This document shows positions 7,072 through 14,382 of a stretch of 64,000 nucleotides of DNA, one piece after another. The translations under genes were made by a program, and so were the position numbers. The stretch's first letter is position 1. Every line of letters starts with the position of its first letter. The notes below the pieces were generated by a model. It was given only the letters and a program-made list of their open reading frames with translations. It did no database searches and had not been told where the DNA came from. Origin of the DNA: JACQFV01 sp964593585 (GTDB lineage: Bacteria; Zixibacteria; MSB-5A5; WJJR01); contig CAZQIZ010000001.1 in the NCBI GenBank assembly GCA_964593585.1, positions 1 through 64,000 of the forward strand, given 5' to 3'.

Positions 7072-8985
7072 TCAGGCCGGCGCGCCCACGGCGGGCGCGA
7101 CAACCGGGGCCGTGCACGCGGGGAGGGTGACCAGAAAGGTCGAGCCCTGCGGCGTCGAGGATTGCAGGATGAGACTGCCGCCATGCGAGACCACGATCTT
7201 GCGCGCCAGCGCCAGCCCCAGGCCGGTGCCCGCGTCTTTGGTGGTGTAGAACGGATGGAAGATGCGCCCCTGCGCATCTGGCGGGATGCCGCAGCCCTGA
7301 TCGGCCACGCTGACCACCCATCGCCCGCCATTGGCGGTCTGGTGAGAAATCGCGATTGTAATCCGGCTCCCCGGACGCGAGGCCTCGATCGCGTTCTGCA
7401 GGAGATTGACGAACACCTGCTTGAGCAGCAGTTCATCGCCGCTCACGCATGGTGCCCGTTCGGGCAGCGGCGGCGTCTCGATCTGCACCCCGGCCGCGTC
7501 CGCCTGCGCGCGCACCGCGCCCGTGGCCGAATCAAGCAGTTCGCCCAAGTGGACGGTGTGCTTTTCGGCATGCAACGGACGGGCGAAATCGAGGAAGCGG
7601 GTGATCATCTCGGAGGTCTCCGCGGTTTCGCTCAAGAGCCCCTCCGCCCAGTCGCCCAGCCGCCCCTCCTCCGGCGCCGACTGGCGCAGGAGCCGCCCAT
7701 ATCCCAGAATCGCCGCCATCGAGTTGCGCAACTGATGCGCCAACCCGGCCGCCAGTTCGCCGAGGTCGGCCAAGCGCTGATTCTCCGCCACTTCTTCCTG
7801 CAGTTTCTTGATCGCCGTCAGATCGGTGAGCAGGATGCTTAGGCCGACGGTCTCATCGGTGTCGCTTTTGATGCACGAGGTGTTGATCCCCAGGTAGATC
7901 GGCTCCCCGCCCTCGCGGTCGACCCGCAGTTCATGCCGCGAGAAGACTTCGCCGCGCTCCAGCCCGGCTGTGAACATTTCCAGCAGATTGTCCGCCAGCC
8001 CCGACTGGGAATAGTGCCGTCCGATCATCGCCGCGGCCGGCATGCGCAGGATCAGTTCGGCGGCGCGGTTGAAGCGCAGGATTTCGCCCTCGCGGTCGAG
8101 GATGATCATCCCGGTGGTCATTGAGGTGAGAATGTATTCGTTGAATCGCTCCACATCACGGACGCGCCGTTCGGAGTCCAGCGCGCGCAACTCCATCTGA
8201 CCGGCCTGGCGCGAGAGTTTGTGCACCAGATGATCGAATGTGGCCATCACATACTCGGGATCCTGATCGGTGCCGTCGGGGCCCGGTGGAATGACGCCGC
8301 TTTCGACCAGCGCCGCGGAGCGCCGTCGCATGTCATGAAAGGGGAGCAGCACCAGACGGTAGAACAGGATGGTGAACAGCACAAACGAGGTGAGCAGGAT
8401 GCCGCGCAGCCACAACTCCAGACGGAACTGCCGCCACAGCCCCGCCACCGCCGGTGTGGCGGTGACCAATTCCGCGCGCACCGGATGGCCATCCCAGATG
8501 TCGGAGACCACCAGCGCGCGCATGCCGTGGCGCTGACGCGCCTCGGCCGGCACCGGCGGGATGTGCGACACCGAATCCCAGCCGGGACGGCGCCGGCTGT
8601 GCATCGAAGTGGCCAGGTAGTACCAACTGCCGCCGGCGGAATCGGGGAGAAAGGCGGCCAGACGCAGATGCTGCAAGGCATGCCCGTCGACCAGAGGTGA
8701 CACGTCCAGATCGGAGTAGTCCGGCGCGTCGGTGCGCAGCCAGGCCTCGGCCAGCGTAGCGGCCGCTTCCTGCAGCCGCGTGTCGGCGCGTTGGACCTCG
8801 CTGTCGATCAGACGCACAATGAGCAGCAGGGGGGAGACCTGGCTGACCAGGATCAGGGCCACCAGGAAGAAGAACACCCCTTTCAGGTTGCGGGTGAATG
8901 CGGTCGACCGTGTCCGCCCACCCGCAGTATGTGATTGCGGCAGCCACGCCGGTTGCGTACCCGTATGATCGCGAACATGCGCCAT
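7072..8985 (-). CDS. Membrane-bound sensor histidine kinase with PAS domain
   Basis: This is a two-component sensor kinase of about 637 residues. Transmembrane helices lie near residues 36-58 and 190-213, flanking a periplasmic sensor region. A PAS domain follows (YILTSMTTGMIILDREGEIL), then an NtrB-like His box (GLAHQLRNSMAAILGYG) and a HATPase domain with N box (NLLQNAIEASRPG), G1 box (DQGCGIP) and G2 box (GTGLGLALARKI). ATG 8985 is chosen because AAGGA lies just upstream on the minus strand and earlier in-frame starts run into the divergent nuclease gene. No response regulator lies nearby, so it is an orphan here; NtrB-like kinases usually partner sigma54 activators. Confidence 0.88.
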   Translation of the reverse strand: MAHVRDHTGTQPAWLPQSHTAGGRTRSTAFTRNLKGVFFFLVALILVSQVSPLLLIVRLIDSEVQRADTRLQEAAATLAEAWLRTDAPDYSDLDVSPLVDGHALQHLRLAAFLPDSAGGSWYYLATSMHSRRRPGWDSVSHIPPVPAEARQRHGMRALVVSDIWDGHPVRAELVTATPAVAGLWRQFRLELWLRGILLTSFVLFTILFYRLVLLPFHDMRRRSAALVESGVIPPGPDGTDQDPEYVMATFDHLVHKLSRQAGQMELRALDSERRVRDVERFNEYILTSMTTGMIILDREGEILRFNRAAELILRMPAAAMIGRHYSQSGLADNLLEMFTAGLERGEVFSRHELRVDREGGEPIYLGINTSCIKSDTDETVGLSILLTDLTAIKKLQEEVAENQRLADLGELAAGLAHQLRNSMAAILGYGRLLRQSAPEEGRLGDWAEGLLSETAETSEMITRFLDFARPLHAEKHTVHLGELLDSATGAVRAQADAAGVQIETPPLPERAPCVSGDELLLKQVFVNLLQNAIEASRPGSRITIAISHQTANGGRWVVSVADQGCGIPPDAQGRIFHPFYTTKDAGTGLGLALARKIVVSHGGSLILQSSTPQGSTFLVTLPACTAPVVAPAVGAPA

Positions 8986-9019
8986 CCTTACTGTTATCGG
9001 CGCGTTCGCCCGGTGGATT

Positions 9020-9646
9020 ATGCGAGGGAAAACCGCACTTCGCGTGTTGCTGATCCTGCTTCTGGGAGTGGCTTTCTCCGCCTGCGGCAAGAAGAGCCAG
9101 CCGCCGGCGGGGGAGGGGGTGACCGTGGTTGGCGTCATCGACGGCGACACCGTCGAATTGGAGGATGGACGCACCATCCGTCTGGTCGGCATCGACACCC
9201 CCGAACGCGGTGACACCGACTACGATTCTGCCTCGGCATTGACCGAACGGCTGGTCCTGCGCAAGCGTGTGCGTCTGGAGTATGACCGCGATCAGACCGA
9301 CCGCTATGGACGCACCCTCGCATTCCTCTGGGCGGGGGACCAGTTGGTAAATCGCGAGATTATCCGCGCCGGATGGGCCTGGTGCTACTTCTTCGAAGGC
9401 AACCTGCGCCATTCGCGCGATCTGCTGCTGGCGCAGCATGAAGCGATGGAGGCCCGTCGCGGCCATTGGAAGCATCCACAGATCGAAACCGCCGAATACT
9501 ATCGCGCCTCGTTTCTGTCCTATCGCTTCCATCGTCCCGAATGCAAGAGCATGGACAATGTCGATCCCGATTTGGAGGTGGTCTACTACTCCAAGGACTC
9601 GGCATTTTACGATGGCTACGCCCCATGCAGCCGCTGCACGCCGTGA
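9020..9646 (+). CDS. Staphylococcal nuclease-like lipoprotein
   Basis: The 208-residue protein has a lipoprotein signal peptide (LLGVAFSAC, lipidated Cys near residue 21) and a staphylococcal-nuclease (TNase) fold. The expected catalytic pattern is present: IDGDT, RLVGIDTPERG (Arg, Asp, Thr, Glu) and DRYGRTLAFLW (second Arg). It probably degrades nucleic acid at the cell envelope. The last 45 residues form a Cys/His-containing tail (FHRPECKSM, GYAPCSRCTP) that could bind a metal and is typical of one subgroup of these nucleases. It is divergent from the histidine kinase with only about 34 bases between starts, so the two promoters would overlap the opposing genes. Confidence 0.9.
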   Translation: MRGKTALRVLLILLLGVAFSACGKKSQPPAGEGVTVVGVIDGDTVELEDGRTIRLVGIDTPERGDTDYDSASALTERLVLRKRVRLEYDRDQTDRYGRTLAFLWAGDQLVNREIIRAGWAWCYFFEGNLRHSRDLLLAQHEAMEARRGHWKHPQIETAEYYRASFLSYRFHRPECKSMDNVDPDLEVVYYSKDSAFYDGYAPCSRCTP

Positions 9647-9713
9647 TGCGGCGTGGGTGGCGTGACGTTCGCGGCAGGTCTGTCGATGGAACGGGAGGCG
9701 ATCCGCCGCGGGG

Positions 9714-9737
9714 CAAGGGGCCTTCAGCCCCTTGGTT
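9714..9737 (+). terminator. Likely terminator after the nuclease gene
   Basis: An 8-bp perfect stem (9714-9721 with 9727-9734) with a 5-base loop is followed by GTTT. The T-run is short, so this is a moderate call. It would separate the nuclease transcript from the riboflavin promoter at 9776. Confidence 0.45.
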
Positions 9738-9775
9738 TCCGCACGCACACCCTGTCAAATCCTCCCCAACACCCC

Positions 9776-9805
9776 TTGACCAACTCGCGATTTGCCCCGT
9801 ACATA
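9776..9805 (+). promoter_or_regulatory. Promoter of the riboflavin operon
   Basis: TTGACC (9776-9781) and TACATA (9800-9805) are 18 bases apart. Initiation near 9812 would begin just before the first paired base of the FMN riboswitch at 9819. Confidence 0.6.
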
Positions 9806-9818
9806 CTCCCGACAGAGG

Positions 9819-9973
9819 GCCTTCGGGGCGAGGTGAAATTCCTCGACCGGCGGTACAGCCCGCGACCCGTCCCGCGCATCACCCATTCTGGGACGGCTGA
9901 GCCGGTGAGATTCCGGCGCCGACGGTTCTTCCGATCTGCAAACGATCGGGACATAGTCCGGATGGGAGAAGGC
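9819..9973 (+). ncRNA. FMN riboswitch (RFN element)
   Basis: The conserved RFN blocks appear in order: CTTCGGGGCGAGGTGAAATT, CCGGCGGT, AGCCCGCGA, GGTGAGATTCC, GCCGACGGT and AGTCCGGATGGGAGAAGG. The P1 stem closes as GCCTTC (9819-9824) with GAAGGC (9968-9973). It precedes ribD, and a terminator hairpin lies between them, so FMN binding probably represses the operon by premature termination. Confidence 0.95.
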
Positions 9974-10056
9974 AAGCGCCAGTTCTGATGGCGCAATGCG
10001 TTGCGATGCAATGTCTTGCGGCGTTCGGTGCAACGAGCGCTCTAAGTCAGACCATC

Positions 10057-10118
10057 CCGCGTTTCAGCCCCGTAAGCCCGCACCGGGTCTTCGGGTCTGA
10101 AACGCGGTTTTCGTTTTT
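10057..10118 (+). terminator. Leader attenuator between FMN riboswitch and ribD
   Basis: An 11-bp perfect stem (10057-10067 with 10097-10107) is followed by the T-rich tract TTTTCGTTTTT, ending only 12 bases before the ribD start codon. TCAGACC at 10047-10053 can pair with GGTCTGA at 10094-10100, which overlaps the 3' arm and may form the competing antiterminator. Confidence 0.8.
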
Positions 10119-10130
10119 GAGGATTCGACC

Positions 10131-11360
10131 GTGACGATAGATCAACAGGCATTGGATCGCCAGTGGATGGCTGAAGTCATCGCGCTGGCGGAGCATGGCG
10201 CCGGACGAACCAGCCCCAATCCGATGGTCGGCGCGATCGTGGTGAAAAACGGCCTCGAGGTCGGACGCGGCTGGCATCAACGGGCGGGCGGTCCGCATGC
10301 GGAAGTGATCGCGCTCGAACAGGCCGGGGAACGCGCCCAGGGCGCCACGCTCTATGTCAACCTCGAGCCCTGCTCGCATTTCGGCAAGACCCCGCCCTGC
10401 GTCAAGGCAATCCTCGATGCCGGCATCGCCACCGTGGTCTGCGCGATGGAAGACCCCAACCCACAGGTCAACGGCAGCGGCATCCGTCATCTGCGCGCGC
10501 AGGGAGTGGGGGTGCGTGTTGGCGTGCTGCGGCGCGCGGCGATGCGTCAGAATGAGGCACACATCAAGTTCTCGCTGACCGGACTGCCATTGATCACGCT
10601 TAAGATCGCGCAAACGCTCGACGGCAAGATCGCCACGCTCGGCGGACGTCGCGAGATGGTCACCGGCCCCGAAGCGCGGCAGTTTGTTCACTCGCTGCGC
10701 GCCCGCTACGATGCGGTCCTGGTCGGACGCAACACCGTGGCGCTGGATGATCCGGCGCTGACGGTGCGTGAGGTGCCCGGACGCGATCCGTTGCGGCTGA
10801 TCCTCGACTCCTGGGGACGGATCCCGCTCGGCGCCCGGGTGTTCAAGGAGAACGCCGACAAGAAGACGGTGCGCGTCGGGTTGTCGATGGGCAAACGCCC
10901 CGACACCTCGCCGCACCCCGACTGCTTCGACTGGTACCTCGACCATGACGATCGCCATCAGGTCGATCTGCAACAGATGCTGAAGAAGGCCGCCAGTAAC
11001 GGTATTACCAGCGTTTTGGTGGAGGGCGGCGCCGAAGTGTTCGGCTCGTTTATCCGCGAACAGTTGGCCGACAAAGCGCATTTGATCATCTCCATGCGTC
11101 TGCTCGGCGCCGGCGGCATCGGATCGACCGGCAAATGGAAGGCGCCGTCGCTGGATGCGGCGGTGCGGCTGATCGATTCGGATGTGCGCTGGCTGGGGCG
11201 TGACCTGTTGATCACCGGCTATCCGGATTATGACCCCGAATCCAACGAAGCGCCGCTGGTTGTGCCCGAACCGGATGTCGAATCGGCGACAAATGCCGAG
11301 CCGGCCGCGGTCATCGACGAGGAAGAAATCACCGCGCCGCAGCGCACCGAGGAGCGGTAG
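10131..11360 (+). CDS. ribD: Bifunctional diaminohydroxyphosphoribosylaminopyrimidine deaminase / 5-amino-6-(5-phosphoribosylamino)uracil reductase
   Basis: RibD carries out the second and third steps of riboflavin synthesis after GTP cyclohydrolase II: deamination, then NADPH-dependent reduction of the ribose. The N-terminal deaminase domain has the zinc site HAEVIAL near residue 55 and PCSHFGKTPPC near residue 80. The reductase domain begins near residue 150 (LKIAQTLDGKIA) and includes VEGGAEVFGSF. The last 40 or so residues are acidic and proline-rich, and unlike the usual C-terminus. A GTG start with GAGGA upstream is chosen. It is the first gene of ribD-ribE-ribBA-ribH, 15 bases before ribE, and is controlled by the FMN riboswitch. 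Confidence 0.96.
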   Translation: MTIDQQALDRQWMAEVIALAEHGAGRTSPNPMVGAIVVKNGLEVGRGWHQRAGGPHAEVIALEQAGERAQGATLYVNLEPCSHFGKTPPCVKAILDAGIATVVCAMEDPNPQVNGSGIRHLRAQGVGVRVGVLRRAAMRQNEAHIKFSLTGLPLITLKIAQTLDGKIATLGGRREMVTGPEARQFVHSLRARYDAVLVGRNTVALDDPALTVREVPGRDPLRLILDSWGRIPLGARVFKENADKKTVRVGLSMGKRPDTSPHPDCFDWYLDHDDRHQVDLQQMLKKAASNGITSVLVEGGAEVFGSFIREQLADKAHLIISMRLLGAGGIGSTGKWKAPSLDAAVRLIDSDVRWLGRDLLITGYPDYDPESNEAPLVVPEPDVESATNAEPAAVIDEEEITAPQRTEER

Positions 11361-11375
11361 TCTCGCCAAGCGACC

Positions 11376-12005
11376 ATGTTCACCGGCCTGGTTTCCGATA
11401 TCGGCGTCGTCAGCGCCCTGGCCCCCTCGGCGGGCGGGATGGGTTGGACCATCCGCGCCCCCCGCACCGCCGCCGAGATCAAGCCCGGTGATTCGGTCAA
11501 CATCGCCGGCGCCTGCCAGACCGTTGAGACCGTGTCCGGAGAGCTGTTCACTGGGACATCAATTCAGGAAACACTGAAGGCCACCAACTACGGCGGCTGG
11601 ACCGTGGGACGGAGGGTCAATCTGGAACTTGCGCTGCGCCCGACCGACCGTCTCGGCGGCCACTTCGTGACCGGCCACATCGACACTGCCGGAACGGTGG
11701 CCGGCATCCGCGTGTCTCCGGCGGGGCATTGGGTCGACGTCCGCTTCGACTCCCGCTTCGACCGCTGGGTGTTGCGCAAGGGCTCGATTGCCATCGAGGG
11801 CGTCAGTCTGACCGTCATGGAAAAATCGCCCGGCCTGTTGACGGTCTCGTTCATTCCGGAGACGGTCGCGCGCACCACGCTCGCCGATCTGCGCCGCGGC
11901 GACCGGGTCAATCTCGAGTTCGATATGCTGGTAAAGGCCGTGGTCCCCGATCCGGAATCGTCCCGCCTCGATGAGCAGACGCTCGTCCGCGCGGGCTGGA
12001 AATAG
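11376..12005 (+). CDS. ribE: Riboflavin synthase, alpha subunit
   Basis: This enzyme converts two 6,7-dimethyl-8-ribityllumazine molecules to riboflavin plus the aminopyrimidine substrate of RibH. The 209-residue protein has the internal duplication expected of the family: MFTGLVSDIGVV opens the first lumazine-binding barrel, and GHFVTGHIDTAGTV with GVSLTV marks the second. Its length is normal. It lies second in the riboflavin operon, between ribD and ribBA, with short gaps that imply co-transcription. Confidence 0.96.
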   Translation: MFTGLVSDIGVVSALAPSAGGMGWTIRAPRTAAEIKPGDSVNIAGACQTVETVSGELFTGTSIQETLKATNYGGWTVGRRVNLELALRPTDRLGGHFVTGHIDTAGTVAGIRVSPAGHWVDVRFDSRFDRWVLRKGSIAIEGVSLTVMEKSPGLLTVSFIPETVARTTLADLRRGDRVNLEFDMLVKAVVPDPESSRLDEQTLVRAGWK

Positions 12006-12049
12006 CGCGCGGGCGTGGAGGCGACGCCGCGCATGAAAGGAACGACGCA

Positions 12050-13360
12050 ATGCAGGGAAGTCTGACCGTGAAAACCGCCACACCCCATCAGCAGGAACCG
12101 GTCCGTCTCGATCCCATCGAGTCGGCGATCGCGGCGATCGGCCGCGGCGAGATCATCATCGTCGTCGACGACGAGTACCGCGAGAATGAGGGCGATTTCA
12201 TTCTCGCCGCCGAGCATGCCAGCCCGGAGAAGATCAACTTTCTGGTGACCCATGCGCGCGGTCTGGTGTGCGTCGCGCTGGAGAAGACGCAGCTGGCGGC
12301 CCTTGATCTGCACCCGATGGTGCGTCATTCGAACGCCAAGATGCAAACCGCCTTCACCGAGTCGGTCGATCTGATCGACGGGACCACCACCGGCATTTCG
12401 GCGGCCGACCGCGCGCTGACCATCCGCGCGTTGGTCGATCCGGGGACGCGTCCCGAGCACCTGGCGCGTCCGGGCCATGTCTTTCCGCTGGCGGCGGTCG
12501 ATGGGGGCGTGCTGGTGCGCGCCGGCCACACAGAGGCCGCGGTCGATCTGGCGCGCCTGGCCGGACTGCGCCCCGCGGGCGTGGTCTGCGAGGTGATGGA
12601 CGATGACGGCTCGATGGCGCGTCTGCCGCGCCTTCGCCAGATCGCCGACCGTCATGGCATGCCGTTGGTCTCGATCACCGCCCTGATCGCCCACCGTCGA
12701 CGCAACGAGCGGCTGGTGAAGAAGATCGAGGAAGTCGATATGCCATCGCAGCACGGCAACTTCCGTCTGCATCTGTACGAATCGCTGGTCGACGGCGATC
12801 ATCATGTCGCGCTGGTGCGCGGCGATGTGGCCGGACGAGCGGATGTCCTCGTACGGGTGCACTCGCAATGCCTGACCGGCGATGTCTTCGGCTCCGAACG
12901 CTGCGACTGCGGGCAGCAGCGCGATGAGGCGTTGCGCATGATCGACCGCGCCGGCGCCGGCGTTTTCCTCTACATGCGGCAGGAGGGACGCGGCATCGGG
13001 CTGGCCAACAAAATCCACGCCTACCATCTGCAGGAAAATGGACTGGACACGGTCGACGCCAATCTGAAATTGGGATTCCCGGCCGACTTGCGCGATTACG
13101 GCCTCGGCGCTCAGATTCTGCGCGACCTGGGGCTTTCGACCATTCGACTCTTGACCAACAATCCGCGCAAGGTCGTCGGGTTGGAGGGATACGGTCTGAA
13201 AATTGTCGAACGCGTCCCAATTGAAATTCCCGCGTCGCACAGCAACCGTCATTACCTCGAAACCAAACGCGACCGTCTTGGACACCTGCTGTCGGTGGCG
13301 GAGGAGACCGGCGCCGGGGAAGTCAACGGCGCCCCGTGGATCATCCCGGACCGCTGGTAG
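12050..13360 (+). CDS. ribBA: Bifunctional 3,4-dihydroxy-2-butanone 4-phosphate synthase / GTP cyclohydrolase II
   Basis: This fused enzyme supplies both precursors of the pathway. The N-terminal RibB half turns ribulose 5-phosphate into dihydroxybutanone phosphate (DDEYRENEGDF acidic site, HTEAAVDLARLAGL). The C-terminal RibA half opens GTP: the zinc cysteines are in CLTGDVFGSERCDCGQQ, and RQEGRGIGL is the conserved active-site loop. The 436-residue length is slightly above usual because of a short N-terminal extension. AAAGGA precedes the ATG at 12050. It lies between ribE and ribH. Confidence 0.96.
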   Translation: MQGSLTVKTATPHQQEPVRLDPIESAIAAIGRGEIIIVVDDEYRENEGDFILAAEHASPEKINFLVTHARGLVCVALEKTQLAALDLHPMVRHSNAKMQTAFTESVDLIDGTTTGISAADRALTIRALVDPGTRPEHLARPGHVFPLAAVDGGVLVRAGHTEAAVDLARLAGLRPAGVVCEVMDDDGSMARLPRLRQIADRHGMPLVSITALIAHRRRNERLVKKIEEVDMPSQHGNFRLHLYESLVDGDHHVALVRGDVAGRADVLVRVHSQCLTGDVFGSERCDCGQQRDEALRMIDRAGAGVFLYMRQEGRGIGLANKIHAYHLQENGLDTVDANLKLGFPADLRDYGLGAQILRDLGLSTIRLLTNNPRKVVGLEGYGLKIVERVPIEIPASHSNRHYLETKRDRLGHLLSVAEETGAGEVNGAPWIIPDRW

Positions 13361-13398
13361 GATCAGGGGCGTTCATCGCACGGCACATTGGAGGCCAC

Positions 13399-13863
13399 AT
13401 GCCCACATATATCGAAGGTCATCTCAACGCCGCCGGACGGAAGTTCGCCGTGACGGTCTCCCGCTTCAACCACTTCATCACCGACCAACTGCTGACGGGG
13501 TGCATCGACACGTTGGTCCGCCATGGCGCATCCGATGCCGACATCACGGTGGTGCGTGTGCCCGGCTCGTTTGAGATTCCGCCGGCGGTGCAACGGCTGG
13601 CGAAATCCGGCAAGTACGACGCCGTGATCGCGCTCGGCGCGGTCATCCGCGGCGACACGCCCCATTTCGACTTCATCGCGGCCGAGGTCACCAAGGGGGT
13701 GGCGCAGATCGGGCTGGCGGGCGACACGCCGGTCATCTATGGCGTCATCACCACCGATACGCTCGAGCAGGCGATCGAACGCGCCGGCACCAAGTCGGGC
13801 AACAAGGGCGCCGACGCGGCGCTATCGGCCATCGAAATGGCGGATCTGCGGCGGAAACTGTAA
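13399..13863 (+). CDS. ribH: 6,7-dimethyl-8-ribityllumazine synthase
   Basis: RibH joins the RibD product to dihydroxybutanone phosphate to make lumazine, the substrate of RibE; it usually forms pentamers or 60-mer shells. The 154-residue protein shows the expected SRFNHFITDQLL, RVPGSFEIPPAVQRLA and GAVIRGDTPHFDFIA segments with the catalytic His in the last one. ATG 13399 follows GGAGG and gives the standard N-terminus; an earlier in-frame ATG at 13336 lies inside ribBA. It is the last gene of the riboflavin operon and is followed by a terminator. Confidence 0.96.
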   Translation: MPTYIEGHLNAAGRKFAVTVSRFNHFITDQLLTGCIDTLVRHGASDADITVVRVPGSFEIPPAVQRLAKSGKYDAVIALGAVIRGDTPHFDFIAAEVTKGVAQIGLAGDTPVIYGVITTDTLEQAIERAGTKSGNKGADAALSAIEMADLRRKL

Positions 13864-13911
13864 GCCGAGCTCTGTTGCAATCCCCCTCCGCCCGCCGTAC
13901 CTTGCCTTTCC

Positions 13912-13939
13912 AACGGCCCCGCCTGCGGGGCCGTTTTCG
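13912..13939 (+). terminator. Rho-independent terminator after ribH
   Basis: A 9-bp perfect stem (13912-13920 with 13927-13935) with a GCCTGC loop is followed by TTTTC-type sequence. It lies 12 bases before the nusB start, so it ends the rib transcript or attenuates read-through into nusB. Confidence 0.75.
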
Positions 13940-13950
13940 GATTTGATGCC

Positions 13951-14376
13951 ATGAGCCGACGCCGTCAGGGGAGAGAGCTGGTCCTGGGATGCCTTTACGC
14001 CTACTTCTCCACCGGCGAGGCGGCCGAGGCGATCTTCCGCGCCCAAGCCGGGCGGGTCACCTATGACGCCGACACGCTGGCCTACGCCAAACGGCTCTTC
14101 CTGCGCGCCATCAGCGACGCGGAGGTGATCGACCGCGTCATCCGCGACCGCGCGCTCAACTGGGACTTTGCCCGTATCGGCCTCGTTGAGAAAAACATCC
14201 TGCGCATGGGCATCGCCGAACTCTGGTTTTTCCCCGAAACCCCCGCCAAAGTGGTCATCGATGAGGCCGTCGATCTGGCCCGCGAGTTCGGGGCCGCCGA
14301 GTCGGGGACCTTCATCAACGGGATCCTCGACGCGGTGTATAAGGCGATGGACCAGGCACCGTCCGACAAACCCTGA
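13951..14376 (+). CDS. nusB: Transcription antitermination factor NusB
   Basis: NusB pairs with ribosomal protein S10 (NusE) to bind boxA RNA and prevent early termination in rRNA operons. The 141-residue all-helical protein has the family start (RRQGRELVLGCLYAY) and the conserved C-terminal half (LRMGIAELWFFPETPAKVVIDEAVDLAREFG, then FINGILD). NusB commonly follows ribH in bacteria, as here. It starts shortly after the terminator and ends 6 bases before the next gene, so it may be co-transcribed with the glycan genes. Confidence 0.95.
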   Translation: MSRRRQGRELVLGCLYAYFSTGEAAEAIFRAQAGRVTYDADTLAYAKRLFLRAISDAEVIDRVIRDRALNWDFARIGLVEKNILRMGIAELWFFPETPAKVVIDEAVDLAREFGAAESGTFINGILDAVYKAMDQAPSDKP

Positions 14377-14382
14377 CCGACG

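Noticed and set aside
8986..9216. A longer N-terminus for the histidine kinase starting at 9216
   Set aside because: It would lie antisense inside the nuclease gene, and its residues are low-complexity antisense-like sequence.
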